Below, one piece after another: positions 1-15,000 of a stretch of DNA of 64,000 nucleotides (positions within the stretch are counted from its first letter, which is position 1; every line of letters starts with the position of its first letter). The position numbers and the translations under genes are program-made. Under the pieces are notes generated by a model. It worked only from the letters and a program-made list of their open reading frames with translations, searched no databases and was not told the DNA's origin. This stretch comes from an uncultured Nitrospirales bacterium (lineage in GTDB: Bacteria; Nitrospirota; Nitrospiria; Nitrospirales; UBA8639). The stretch lies in assembly GCA_958295805.1 (NCBI GenBank), contig OY282373.1, positions 1,459,001-1,523,000 on the forward strand, in the 5' to 3' direction.

Positions 1-3000
1 CCGTCGACGCACCTGCTCGCGGTGACGATCACGGTCATCGACGACGACAAGCCGGTCGTGTCGCTGTCGCTGTCGGCGTCGTCGATTTCGGAGAACGGCG
101 GGGTGGCCACGGTGACCGCGACGCTGGACAAGGCGGCGACCGAGGCGACGACGGTCACGGTGTCAGCGGCGGCGGTGTCCCCGGCGGTGTCGGGCGACTT
201 CGGCCTGTCAAGCGCGACGACGCTGACGATCGCGATGGGTTCGACGACGAGCACCGGCACCGTGACGGTCACGGCGGCCAATAACGCGACCGACGCGCCG
301 GACAAGTCGGTGACGGTCTCGGCCACGGTCGCGGGCGGCGACGGGGCGGCGGTTCCGTCCGACGCGACGCTGACCATCACCGACGACGACGCGGCGCCCG
401 GGGTGACGCTGACGCTGTCGCCGTCGTCGATTTCGGAGAACGGCGGCGAATCGACGGTGACGGCGACGCTGTCGCATCCGTCGAGCGCGGCGACGACGGT
501 GACGGTGACGGCGGTCTCGAACTTCTACACGGTGGGTTCGGACACGACCATCGAGATCGCGGCGGGCGAGACGGCGAACGCCGCGGACACGGTGCTGGTC
601 ACGGCGGCGAACGACGACGAGCACCAGGGGGCGGCCGGGCGTTCGACGACGGTGACGGGCACGGCCACGAACGCCCAGGCCACCGCCGAAGGGGAGACCG
701 TGGGCGTGACCGGGGCGCCGCTGACGCTGACCGACGATGAGATGCTGCCTGAGGTCACGCTGGCCCTGTCGTCGACGTCGATCACGGAGAGCGGCGGCGT
801 CTCCACGGTGACGGCGACGCTGTCGGGCACGTCAAGCGAAGCGGTGACGGTGACGGTGGGAGCCGCGCCCGGCACGGGGGCGGAGGCCGCCGACTTCACG
901 CTGTCCGGCACGACGACGCTGACGATCGCGGCGGGGGACACGACGAGTTCAGGCGCGGTGACGGTGACGGCGAACGACAACGCGGTGGATGCGCCGGACA
1001 AGTCGGTGACGGTCTCGGGGACGGTCTCGGGCGGCAACAACGTCGCGGCGCCGTCGGACGTGACGCTGACGCTGACCGACGACGAGGACACGCCGATGGT
1101 GGCGCTGGTCCTGTCGTCGTCGTCGATCTCGGAGAACGGTGGTGAATCGACGGTGACGGCGACGCTGTCGGGCGTGTCGAGCGAGGCGGTGACGGTGACG
1201 GTGGGCGCGGCGCCGGGCACGGGGGCGGTTGCCGGCGACTTCAGTCTGTCGAGCACGGACACGCTGACGATCGCGTCGGGGGATACGACGAGCACCGGCA
1301 CGGTGACGGTGACGGCGATAGACGACGCGACGGACGAGGCGAACGAGACGGTGTCGGTCTCGGGGACGGTCTCGGGCGGCCACGGTGTCGCGCCGCCGTC
1401 GGACGTGACGCTGACGATCACCGACGACGACCCCGCGCCGATGCTCTCCATCGACTCGCCGAGCGTGACCGAGGGCGACAGCGGCTCGACGGACTTGACC
1501 TTCACGGCGACCCTGAGCGCCGCCTCCGGACGCGAGGTGACGGTGCAGTATGCGGACGCGGGCACGGGGACGGCGACGTCCGGGACGGACTACACGGCGC
1601 TCACCGCCGGCACGCTGACCTTCGCCGCGGGGACGACCAGCCAGACCTTCGACGTGGCGGTGACGGGCGACGTTCTGGACGAAGCGAACGAGACGGTGAA
1701 CGTGCGGCTGAAGGATCCGATGAACGCGGCGGTCTCGACCACGGCGGGTACCGGCACGGGGACGATCACGGACAACGACCCGACGCCGAAGCTGACGATC
1801 GGCCCTTCGCCGAGCGTGACGGAGGGCAACAGTGGCTCGACGGCGCTGACCTATACGGTGACCCTGAGCGCCGCCTCCGGACGCGAGGTGACGGTGCAGT
1901 ATGCGGACGCGGGCACGGGGACGGCCACGTCCGGGACGGACTACACGGCCATCACCAGCGGCACGCTGACCTTCGCGGTGGGGACGACCAGGCAGACCTT
2001 CAGCGTATCGGTGACGGGCGACACGGTGAACGAGTCGAACGAGACGGTGGAGGTGACCTTTAGCGGTGCGACGAACGCGACGATCTCGACGCCCGGCGGC
2101 GGGTCCACCGTCAATTGGCTAAGGGTTACGGGGACGATCACGGATGACGACGACGCGCCGGACACGATCACGCTGACGGTGGACGACGCCGACGTGGGCG
2201 AGGGCGACAGCGCCACCACGATCACGGTGACCGCCACGGTGGACGGGACGACCCGGTTCGCCGAGGCCAAGACGGTGAGCGTGAGCGTGGCGCAGAGCGG
2301 CACGTCGGGGAACGTGGTGGACTTCACGGCGGTGTCGGATTTCAACATCGAGATCGCCGCCGGGGCGGCGAGCGGTACCGGAACCTTCACGCTGACGCCG
2401 ACGGACGATACGGAGGACGAGCTCGACGAGACCATCACGGTGAGCGGCACGTCGGGCGCGCTGACGGTGAACCCGGTCACAATCAGCCTCACGGACAACG
2501 ACGGCAACCCGACCTCGATCACGCTGACGGTGAACGACAACAGCGTGGGCGAGGGCGACGGGGCGACCACGATCACGGTGACGGCCACGTTGGACGGCTC
2601 GATGACGCTCGGCTCAGCCACGACGGTGCGGGTGAACGTGGCGGGCAGCGGCGCCGCGACGGCGGTGGATTTCGCCACGGTGTTGGCGTTCGACATAACG
2701 ATCGCCGCGGGCGACGCGAGCGGTACCGCAAACTTCACGCTGACGCCAACGGACGACGTAGTGGACGAGACCGACGAGACCATCACGGTGAGCGGCTCGG
2801 CCTCCGGCCTGACGGTGAACTCGGCCACGATCAGCCTGACGGACAACGACGCGGCCCCGACCGCGATCACGCTGACGGTAGACGACAGCAGCGTGGGCGA
2901 GGGCGACGGGGCGACCTCGATCACGGTGACCGCCACGGTGGACGGGACCACCCGGTTCGCCGAGGCGAAGACGGTGCGGGTGAGCGTGGCGGGCAGCGGC

Positions 3001-6000
3001 GCGGCGGGGGCGGTGGACTTCGCGGCGGTGGAGGCGTTCGACATCGAGATCGCGGCGGGAGCGGCGAGCGACACCGCGGGCTTCACGCTGACGCCGACGG
3101 ACGACGCGGTGGACGAGACCGACGAGACGATCACGGTCAGCGGCGCGTCAGGCAGTCTGACGGTGAACTCGGCCACGATCAGCCTGACGGACGACGACGC
3201 GGCGCCGACCTCGATCACGCTGACGGTGGACGACAACAGCGTGGGCGAGGGCGACGGGGCGGCCCCGATCACGGTGACGGCCACGGTGGACGGCACGATG
3301 CGGTTCGCCGAGGACACGACGGTGACGGTGAGCGTGGCGGGCAGCGGCACGGCGACGGCGGTGGACTTCGCGGCGGTGACGGACTTCGACATCACGATCC
3401 CCGCCGGGGCGGCGAGCCAGACCGGCACCTTCACGCTGACGCCGACGGACGACGCGGTGGACGAGACCGACGAGACGGTGACGGTGAGCGGCGAGTCGGG
3501 CAGCCTGACGGTGACCGCGGCCACGATCACGTTGACCGACGACGACGCGGCGCCGACCGCGATCACGCTGACGGTGAACGACAACAGCGTGGCCGAGAAC
3601 GACGGGGCGACCACGATCACGGTGACGGCCACGGTGGACGGGACGACGCGGTTCGCCGCGGCCACGACGGTGACCGTGCTCGTGAACGGTGACAGCTTGT
3701 TGGCGACGGCCGTGAACTTCGTGGCTGTGGCGTCCTTCGACATTACGATCGCCGCGGGGGCGGCGAGCGGCGCCAGCGACTTCACGCTGACGCCGACGAA
3801 CGATGTATTGGACGGGACCGACGAGACGGTGGGGCTGTACGGCCATGTCGCCTCAGGCAGCGTGACGGTGAGCTCGGCCACGATCACGTTGACGGACGAC
3901 GACGCGACGCCGACCGCGATCACGCTGACGGTGGACGACACCAGCGTGGCCGAGGACGACGGGGCCACCACGATCACGGTGACCGCCACGGTGGACGGCG
4001 GGACGCGGTTCGTCACGGACACGACAGTGACGGTGAGCGTGGTGGGGACCGGCGCGGCGGGGGCGGTGGACTTCGCGGCGGTCTCGGACTTCGACATTAC
4101 GATCTACGCGGCCGACGCGAGCGGCACTGGCGACTTCACGCTGACGCCGACCAACGACGCGTTCGACGAGACGAACGAGACGATCACGGTGAGCGGCACG
4201 TCAGGCAGCCTGACGGTGAGCTCGGCCACGATCACGTTGACGGACGACGACGATGCCCCGACCGCGATCACGCTGACGGTGGACGACAACAGCGTGGCCG
4301 AGGCCGACGGGGCGACCACGATCACGGTGACGGCCACGGTGGATGGCACGAGCCGGTTCGTTGATGCCACGACCGTGACCGTGAGCGTGGCGGGCAGCGG
4401 CACGGCGACGGCGGTGGACTTCGGGGCGGTGTCGGACTTCGACATCACGATCGCCGCGGGGGCGGCGAGCAAGACCGGCACCTTCACGCTGACGCCGACG
4501 AACGACGCGGTGGACGAGACCAACGAGACGGTGACGGTGAGCGGCTCGTCGGGCAGCCTGACGGTGAACTCGGCCACGATCACGATCACGGACGACGAAG
4601 ATACGCCGACCGTGACGCTGGCGTTGTCGTCGATGTCGATCACGGAGAGTAGCGGCGTCACGACGGTGACGGCGACGCTGTCGGGTACGTCGAGCGAGGC
4701 GGTCGTGGTGACGGTGGGGGCGGTGGGCGCGACCGCGGCGGCCGGCGACTTCAGTCTGTCAAGCGACAAGACATTGACCATCGCGGCGGCGTCGACGACG
4801 AGCACCGGCACGGTGACGGTGACGGCGATAGGCGACGCGACGGACGAGCCGGACGAGACGGTGACGGTCTCGGGCACGGTCTCGGGCGGCAACGGCGTGG
4901 CGGCGCCGTCGGACGTGACGCTGACGATCACGGACGACGACGACAAGCCCACCGTGACGCTGGCCTTGTCGCCGACGTCGATCACGGAGAGTAGCGGCGT
5001 CACGACGGTGACGGCGACGCTGTCGGGGACGTCGAGCGAGGCGGTCGTGGTGACGGTGGGGGCGACGGCGGGCACGGGCGCGGCGGCCGGCGACTTCAGT
5101 CTGTCAAGCGACAAGACGCTGACCATCGCGGCGGGGGCGACGACGAGCGCGGGCGCGGTGACGGTGACGGCGAACGGGAACGCGGTGGATGCGCCGGACA
5201 AGGAGGTGACGGTGTCCGGCACGGTCTCGGGCGGCAACGGCGTGGCGGCGCCGTCCGCCGTGACGCTGACGCTGACCGACGACGACGACAAGCCGACCGT
5301 GACGCTGGTGCTGTCGCCGACGTCGATTTCGGAGAGTAGCGGCATCTCGACGGTGACGGCGACGCTGTCGGGGGCGTCGAGCGAGGCGGTCGTGGTGACG
5401 GTGGGGGCGACGGCGGTGGCCCCGGCGGTGGCGGGCGACTTCACGCGGAGTGGCACGACGCTGACCATCGCGGCGGGGGCTCTGACGAGCACCGGCACCG
5501 TGACGCTCACGGCGAACGACAACACGGTCCCTTCAGCCCACAAGGCGGTGACGGTGACGGGCACGGCCGCGGGCGGCAACAACGTGGGGAATCCGGCGGC
5601 CGTCACGCTCACCATCTTGGACGACGATGCGCCGGTCGTGGCGCTGGTGCTGTCTCCGTCGTCGATCACGGAGAACGGCGGGGTCGCCACGGTGACCGCG
5701 ACGCTGGACCGGATGGCGAGCGAGGCGACGACGGTGACGGTGTCGGCGGCGGCGGTGGCCCCGGCGGTGGGGGGCGACTTCACGCGGAGTGGCACGACGC
5801 TGACCATCGCGGCGGGGCAGACGGCCAGCACCGGCACGGTGACGCTCACGGCGGTGAACAACGCGACGTATGCGCTGGCCAAACAGGTGACGGTCTCGGG
5901 CACGGTGACGGGCGGCCACGGGGCGGCGAACCCGGCCGCCGCGACGCTGACGATCACGGAGGACGAGCCGGTGCCGAGGGTGACGCTGGCCCTGTCGCCG

Positions 6001-9000
6001 ACGTCGATTACGGAGAGTAGCGGCGTCTCCACGGTGACGGCGACGCTGTCGGGGACGTCCAGCGAAGCGGTGACGGTGACGGTGGGTGCCGCGGCGGGCA
6101 CGGGCGCGGCGGCCAACGACTTCACGCTGTCAAGCGACAAGACGCTGACCATCGCGGCGGGGGCCACGACGAGTGCGGGCGCGGTGACGGTGACGGCGAA
6201 CGGGAACGCGGTGGATTCGCCGGACAAGGAGGTGACGGTCTCAGGCACGGTCTCGGGCGGCAACGGGGTGACGTCGCCGTCCGCCGTGACGCTGACGCTG
6301 ACCGACGACGACGACAAGCCGACCGTGACGCTGGTGCTGTCGCCGACGTCGATTTCGGAGAGTAGCGGCATCTCGACGGTGACGGCGACGCTGTCGGGGG
6401 CGTCGAGCGAGGCGGTCGTGGTGACGGTGGGGGCGACGGCGGGCACGGGCGCGGTGATCGGGGACTTCGATCTGAGCGCGACGACGACGCTGACGATCGC
6501 GGCGGAGGACACGACGAGTTCGGGCGCGGTGACGGTGACGGCGAACGGGAACGCGGTGGATTCGCCGGACAAGGCGGTGACGGTCTCCGGCACGGTCTTG
6601 GGCGGCAACGGCGTGGCGGCGCCGTCCCCCGTGACGCTGACGCTGACCGACGACGACGACAAGCCGACCGTGACGCTGGTGCTGTCGCCGACGTCGATCA
6701 TGGAGAGTAGCGGCATCTCGACGGTGACGGCGACGCTGTCGGGGGCGTCGAGCGAAGCCGTGACGGTGACGGTGGACGTGGCGGCGGGCACGGGGGCGGT
6801 GGGGACGGACTTCACGCTGTCGAACGACAAGACGCTGACCATCGCGGCGGGGGGGACGACGAGTTCGGGCGCGGTGACGGTGACGGCGCACGACAACGAC
6901 GTGGACGCGCCGGACAAGTCGGTGACGGTCTCGGGGACGGCGACGGGCGGCAACGGCGTGGCGATGCCGTCGAGCCAGACGCTGACGCTGACGGACGACG
7001 AGGCGGCGCCGGGGGTGACGCTGTCGGTGGCGTCATCGTCGATCCCGGAGAACGGCGGTTCGACGACGGTGAGCGCGACGCTGTCGCACCCGTCGAGCGC
7101 GACGACGACGGTGACGGTGACCGTGGCGGCGGGCTACACGGTGGGGTCGGACGCGACCATCGTGATCACGGCGGGGCAGACGGCGAACGCGACGGACACG
7201 GCGACGATCTTGGCGGTGAATAACGACGTGGACGCCGCTGACAACGATGTGACGGTGACGGGCACGGCCGCGAACGACCAGGGCGCGGGCACGGTCGCCG
7301 GGGCGATGCTGACCATCACCGACGACGACGTGGCGGGGTTCGCGGTGTCGCCTACGACGTCGGCGTCGTTGCGGCTGCGGACGACGGAGAATGGCGGGCT
7401 GGACACCTTCACGGTGAAGCTGGCGAGCGAGCCGACGGGGAACGTGGTGCTTGACGTGGCGAGTTCGGACACGGGCGAAGGCAGGGTGTCGGCCTCGTCG
7501 CTGACCTTCACGGACTCGAACTGGAACACGGCGCAGACGGTGACGCTGGCCGGCGTGGACGATGGCCCTGCCGACGGCGACCAGGCCTACACCGTCACCC
7601 TGACGGTGAACACGACGAGCACGGCGGACGACACGTATGACGGGGTCTCGGCAATCACCGTCTACGCGGTGAACGCGGACAACGAGTACGGGCTGAACGT
7701 AAGCTCGGTGACGGGGCAGGCGACGGAGGCGGGCGGGACGGCGACCTTCACGGTGAAGCTGGCGACGCGGCCGTCGCAGGCGGTGACGGTGTCGGTGTCG
7801 AGCCGGGATACGAGCGAGGGCGCGGCGTCCCCATCGTCGCTGACCTTCGCGACGACGGCCTGGACCACGGTGCAGACGGTGACGGTGACCGGGGTGGACG
7901 ACGACATCGACGACGGAGAGGTGACTTGGGCGGTGCGGCTCGATCCGTCGAGCGGCGACACCAACTATAACGGGCTGGCGAAGGTGGACGTGTCGGTGAC
8001 GACGACGGACGACGACGGGGCGCCTGGGGTGACGCTGGCGCTGGCGCCGGCGTCGATGGCGGAGAGTGGCGGCGTCTCGACGGTGACGGCGACGCTGTCG
8101 CACCCGTCGGGCGCGGCGACGACGGTGACGGTGACCGTGGCGGCGGGCTACACGGTGGGGTCGGACGCGGTCATCGTGATCGCCGCTGGCGAGACGGCGA
8201 ACGCCTCCGACACGGTGACGATCGCGGCGGTGAACGACAACGTTCACCAGGGCGTTGACGGGCGTTCGACGACGGTGACGGCGACGATCACGAACGATCG
8301 GGCCACGGCCGACGGGACGACCATGGCGGTGGGCGGCGGGGCGCTGACCCTGACGGACGACGAGCCGCTGCCGGAGGTGACGTTGGCGCTGTCATCGACG
8401 TCGATCACGGAGAGTAGCGGCGTGTCCACGGTGACGGCGACGCTGTCGGGCGTGTCGAGCGAAGCGGTGACGGTGACGGTGGGGGCGACGGGCGTGACCG
8501 CGGCGGCGGGCGACGACTTCGCGCTGTCGAGCGCGACGACGCTGACGATCGCGGCGGGGTCGACGACGAGTTCGGGGACGGTGACGGTGTCGGCGGTGGG
8601 CGACACGACGGACGAGCCGGACGAGACGGTGACGGTCTCGTGGACGGTCTCGGGCGGCAACGGGGTGGTGGCGCCGGTGAGCCAGACGCTGACGATCACG
8701 GACGACGACGATACGCCCACCGTGACGCTGGCGCTGTCGTCGTCGTCGATTTTGGAGAGTAGCGGGGTCTCGACGGTGACGGCGACGCTGTCGGGGACGT
8801 CGAGCGAAGCGGTGACGGTGACGGTGGGGGCGACGGGCGTGACCGCGGCGGCCGGCGACTTCAGTCTGTCGAGCGCGACGACGCTGACGATCGCGGCGGG
8901 GTCGACGACGAGTTCGGGGACGGTGACGGTGTCGGCGGTGGGCGACACGACGGACGAGCCGGACGAGACGGTGTCGGTGTCGGGGACGGTCTCGGGCGGC

Positions 9001-12000
9001 AACGGGGTGGCGAACCCGGACGGCGTGACGCTGACGATCACGGACGATGACGCGACGTCCATCGTGACGCTGGCGCTGTCGCCGCCGTCGATCTCGGAGA
9101 CGGGCGGGGTGACGACGGTGACGGCGACACTCTCACATCCGTCAAGCGAAGCGGTGACGGTGGCGGTGGGGACGGCGGGCGTGACCGCGGGGGCGGACGA
9201 CTTCAGTCTGTCGAGCGACCAGACGCTGACCATCGCGGCGGGGCAGACGACGAGCGCCGGCGCGGTGACGGTGTCGGCGGTGGGCGACACGACGGACGAG
9301 CCGGACGAGACGGTGACGGTGTCGGGGACGGCCACGGGCGGCAACGGGGTGGCGAACCCGGACGGCGTGACGCTGACGATCACGGACGACGACGCGACGC
9401 CCACCGTGACGCTGGCGCTGTCGCCGCCGTCGATTTCGGAGAGTGGCGGGGTCTCGACGGTGACGGCGACACTCTCACATCCGTCGAGCGAAGCGGTGAC
9501 GGTGACGGTGGGGGCGGCGGGCGTGACCGCGGGGACGGGCGACTTCAGTCTGTCGAGCGACCAGACGCTGACCATCGCGGCGGGGTCGACGGCGAGTTCG
9601 GGCGCGGTGACGGTGACGGCGGTGGACGACACGACGGACGAGCCGGACGAGACGGTGACGGTGACGGGCACGGCCACGGGCGGCAACGGGGTGGCGAACC
9701 CGGCGGCCGGCGTGACGCTGACGATCACGGACGACGACGCGACGCCCATCGTGACGCTGGCGCTGTCGCCGCCGTCGATTTTGGAGAGTAGCGGGGTCTC
9801 GACGGTGACGGCGACGCTGTCGGGGACGTCGAGCGCGGCGACCACGATCACGGTGTCGGCGGCGCCGGGGGCGAACACGGTGGCGGAGGACTACACGCTG
9901 ACGGGCACGACGCTGACCGTCGCGATGGGAGCCACGACCAGCACCGGCGCGGTGACGATCACGGCCAAGGACAACGACGTGGATGCGCCGAACAAGAGCG
10001 TGACGATCTCGGGTTCGGCGTCCAACTCCCAGGGGGTCGTTCAGCCCGTCGACAAGATGCTGACCATCACGGACGACGAAGGTACGCCCACCGTGACGCT
10101 GGTGCTGTCGCCGCCGTCGATTTCGGAGAATGGCGGGGTGGCGACGGTCACCGCGACGCTGTCCGGCAAGTCGAGCGCGGCGGTGGCGATCACGGTGTCG
10201 GCGACGGGCGTGACCGCGGGGGCGGGCGACTTCACGCTGACGGGCACGACGCTGACCATTGGGGCGGGGGCCACGACCAGCGCGGGTACGGTGACGGTGA
10301 CGGGCGTCGACGACGTCACGGCGGAGGGGAGCGAGCAAGTCACGATTTCAGGGGTGGCCGCGGGCGGCAACGGCGTGGTGGCGCCGTCTCCCGTGACGCT
10401 GACGCTGACCGACAACGACACGCCGCAGACGACGCTGCTGCTGTCGGCGGCGTCGATTTCGGAGAACGGCGGGGTGGCGACGGTCACCGCGACGCTGGAC
10501 CGGCCGTCGACCGTGGCGGTGACGATCACGGTCTCGGCGGCGCCGGTGACGTCGACCGGCGCCGGGATGGGCGACTTCACGCTGAGCGCGGCGAAGACGC
10601 TGACCTTCGCGGCGACCGCGACGACGAGTGCGGGCGTGGTGACGGTGACGGCGAGCAACAACGACACGGATGCGCCGGACAAGAGCGTGACGGTGTCGGG
10701 GACGGCGTCCGAGAGCCTCGGCCTGACCAACCACCCGCCCAACGTGATCCTGACGATCACCGACGACGACGCGGCGCCGAACGCCACGCTGTCGCTGAAC
10801 CCGGCGTCGATTTCCGAGAACGGCGGGACGTCGACGGTGAGCGCGACGCTCTCGCACCCGTCAAGCGCGGCGACGACGGTGACGGTGACGGCGGTGACGG
10901 GCTTCTACACGGTGGGGTCGGACGCGACGATCGTGATTGCAGCAGGGTCGACCACTGCGGCGTCGGACACGGTGACGATCACGGCGGTGAACAACAACAC
11001 GGACGAGCCGCCCCGGACGGCGACCGTGACGGCGACGCTGACCAACAGCCAGGGCGCGGGGAGTGTGGCCGCGGTGACGCTGAGGCTGACGGACGACGAC
11101 GCGACGCCGGGGGTGACGCTGACGGCATCGCCGGCGTCGGTTTCCGAGAACGGCGGCGTCTCGACGGTGAGCGCGACGCTGACGCACCCGTCAAGCGCGG
11201 TGACGACGGTGACGGTGACACCGGTGGCGAACGTCTATTCGGTGGCGTCGGGTTCGGGCGCGACCATCGTGGTCGCGGCGGGTTCGACGACGAGCACGGA
11301 CACGGCGACCATCACCGCGGTGGACAACGACGTGGACGCGGCGAACAATGCGGTGACGGTGACGGGCACGGCCGCGAACGCCCAGGCTACCGCCGAATCG
11401 GCGACGATGACCGTGACCGGGGCGTTGCTGACCATCACCGACGACGACGTGGCGGGGTTGGTGGTATCGCCGGCAACGTCGTCGTCGTCCCGGCTGCGGA
11501 CGACGGAGGGTGGCGGGACGGATACCTTCACGGTGAAGCTGGCGACCAAGCCGACGGGGGACGTGGTGCTCGGCGTGGCGAGTTCGAACACCGCGGAAGG
11601 CACGGTGTCGGCGTCGTCGCTGACCTTCACGGCGACGACCTGGAACACGGCGCAGACGGTGACGCTGACCGGGGTAGACGATGCGCCCACTCCCTCCGAT
11701 CCCAACCCCGCCACCGGCACCCGGCCCTACACGGTCACCCTGACGGTGAACCAGATGAGCACGGCGGACACCAACTACGACGCGGTCAACGCGGTCACGG
11801 TCCATGCGGTGAACGCGGACAACGAGTACGGGCTGGACGTGAGTTCGATGATGGTTCAGGTGACGGAGGGTGACGGGACGGCGACCTTCACGGTGGCGTT
11901 GAATACGCAGCCGTCGGCGGCCGTGACGGTGACGGTGACGAGCGAGAATACGGCCGAGGGCACGGTGTCGCCGTCCTTGCTGGTGTTCACCATGGGGACC

Positions 12001-15000
12001 TGGAACACGGCCCAGCCGGTGGTGGTGACGGCCGTGGACGACGACGTGCATGGCGGGAATGTGCCCTATAACGTCGTGCTCGCCTCGTCAAGCACCGACT
12101 CTAACTACAACACCCTCACGGACGAGACCGTGGAAGTGACGACGACGGACAACGACGCGAAGCCGACGGTGACGCTGGCGGTGACGCCGGCGACGATCAC
12201 GGAGAACGGCGGCGTGGCGACGGTGACGGCCACGCTCTCGGGCAAATCGAGCCAAGCGGTGACGCTGACGGTGACGACGGCGGCGGTGTCCCCGGCGGTG
12301 GCGGGCGACTTCACAAAGACCGGGGAGACGCTGACCATTACGGCGGAGCAGACGACGAGCACGGGGCTGGTGACGGTCACGGCGAAGAACAACGACGTGG
12401 ACGCGGCGGACAAGGAGGTGACGGTCTTGGCCACGGCGCCGGGCAACACCGTGACCGACCCGGACCCCGTGACGCTGACGATCACGGACGACGACACCCC
12501 GAAGCTGGTGATCGACGAGACCGCACTGGCGCTGAAGGAGGAGCCGACGGACCCGGCGCACATGAGGTCGTACATGGTGAAGCTGGCGACGCAGCCGACG
12601 GCGGACGTCATGGTGACGGTGACGATGACGGTGGTGATCGGCGACACCGGCGTGGAGGTTGACCCGACCACCCTGACGTTCACGACGACCGACTGGGCCA
12701 CGGCGCAGACGGTGACGGTGAAGGCGGTCGTGGACGCGGGCGACTACCAGAACGAGACGGTCACGTTGACGCACACGGTCAGCAGTCTCGATACCAGTTA
12801 TGCGTCGCTGTCCGCCGCCGTGGACGTGACCGTGGAAGACAAGGATACGCTGCCCACGCTACGGCCGGGTGATGACCCCACCACGATCAATGGGCACACG
12901 GTGACGGTGCCGGCGACGAGTGCGGGGGAGACGCCGGCGGTGACGGTGACCCCGCCGCGCAACTTGAAGGGGGCCATTACGGTGAAGATTACCCCGCCGG
13001 ACGCGACCGTGCCGCAGGGGGCGGTTGAGGTGATGGAGTCGGCGGACGGCACCAGACAGGCTGCGCGGTACTCCCTGGGGATGGTGGTGAATATTGAGGT
13101 GACGACCGAGGCCGAGGAGTCGCTCACGACGGTGCTGGGCGCGGGGGGCGAGGGTGGGGGGCTGAAAATTTGCCTGTCGAGTGCGGCGTTGCAGGACAAG
13201 GCGCGTGAGGTAGATCAGCCGTTGGCACTCCTGCATTACAAGAACGGCGCGTGGACGGTCGTGGCGGAGGCAAAGCCACAGGGAGAGATGGTCTGCGCCC
13301 GGGTGACGGACTTCTCGCCGTTTGTGTTGGCATTTAAGAACCCGAAGCCGATGTTTTCTGAGGAGCATGAGGGTCTTAAGAAGGAGTACCCGACGGGGCA
13401 GGCGGTGACCGAGGGCGAGGGCGCCCTGCCGCGGGCGGCGGGCGGGGATCTGCCGATCCGCTACAGGTTGGAGCCTCCGGCGCTGCCCGCCGGGTTGACC
13501 TACAAGGCCTCGGAGGAGGGAGACAATCCCGGTCTCACGATCATCGGGACGCCGACGACACCCACGGCCGCGCAGCCGTACATGCTGATCGCGACGGACA
13601 AGAACGACGATGAGGCGAAACTGCCGTTCACCATCGAAATCAAGCCCGGCATTCAAAGCCGCGACTTAGGCCTGGTCCTGGCGGGCGTCGGCCGGACCCT
13701 GGCCAGCGACGCCGTCGAGATTCTGGGCGGCCGCTTCGGCTCTGCCCCGGCGTCTCGCCTCCAAGTCACCCTAGGCGGCCAAGTCCTCCGCCTCACTACT
13801 CCCCCGGCGTCGCCCGCCCCCTCTTCTTCTCCCTCTCCCCTTGCGGGAGAGGGCCAGGGTGAGGGGGGAGTCCTCCGGAGTGAGGGGTCTCTCCTCCAAG
13901 GTGAGGGGAGTTTGCTCCAAGGTGAGGCCACCCGCGCCGTCCCCGTCGGCTCCAGCCCCTGGCAACAAGCCACCGGCCTGGCCCTCGGCGTCGCCCGCGC
14001 CCTAGGCGTCACCATCAACACCCCTTCTCCTCATTCCCCCTCTCCCCTCGCGGGAGAGGGCCGGGGTGAGGGGGGTGTTCTCCGGGGTGAGGGGGGCGTT
14101 CTCCGGGGTCAAGGGGGCTTCCTCCAAAATGAGCCCAACCTCCCGGGGCGCCTTCCCACCGACCTCAGACGAGGGACCACCACCTCAAGCCTCTTGGGCC
14201 TCCAGCCCGTCTCAGGCCGAGACCTCCTGGCCCGCAGCGCCTTCGAGTTGCCCTTGACCCGCACCGGCGACGCCGGCGTCCCCGCCTGGACCCTCTGGGG
14301 TCGCGGCTCCGCCGCGGGCTTCTCCGGCCAGCCCGAGGAAGGGTTCAAGATGGACGGCACGCTGTATAGCGGCTACTTGGGCCTGGACTACCGGCCTCAA
14401 GCCACAGTGCTCCTGGGCTTGGCCGTGGCGCACAGCACCGGCGACGTGAGCTATGAGCGCACCGGAGCCACCAAGGCCGGGGCGGACGTGAAGCTGACGA
14501 GCGTGCTGCCGTATGCGCACTGGCAGCCGCGTCCCGGGTTGGGGGTGTGGGGCCTGGCAGGCGTGGGCTGGGGCGAGATGGACCTGAAGCTGGTGGGAGA
14601 CCCGCAGACGTACACCACGGGGTTGACCTCGTGGCTGGGAGCCGTGGGCGGGCGGCAAGCCCTGACCACGTGGCAGGGGATTGATCTGGCGGCGAAGACG
14701 GATGCGTTCCTGACGACGGTGCGGTCGGCGGGTAAGACGAATCTGCCGGCGGCGCGGGGGCACGCGCAGCGGGTACGGCTCGTGGTGGAAGGCCGGACCG
14801 CGGTAGACCTCTCCCCGGTGTCGCGGCTGGAGCCGCGCCTGGAGCTAGGCGGCCGGTGGGATAACGGCACCGCGGAGCAGGGCCTCGGCTCAGAGCTGGG
14901 TGGTGGCGTCGCGTACACGCGGACGGACTGGGGGTTGAGCGTGGACGCGCAAGGGCGGTATCTGCTGCTGCACGAGGACGGGGCGTTTGAGGACTGGGGA

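Noticed and set aside
208-13656. Long minus-strand ORFs, up to 949 residues, antisense to both giant genes
   Set aside because: They are rich in Arg/His or Ser/Val, follow the repeat period of the sense strand and have no family features. The GC-rich, repetitive sense codons leave the antisense frames free of stops.
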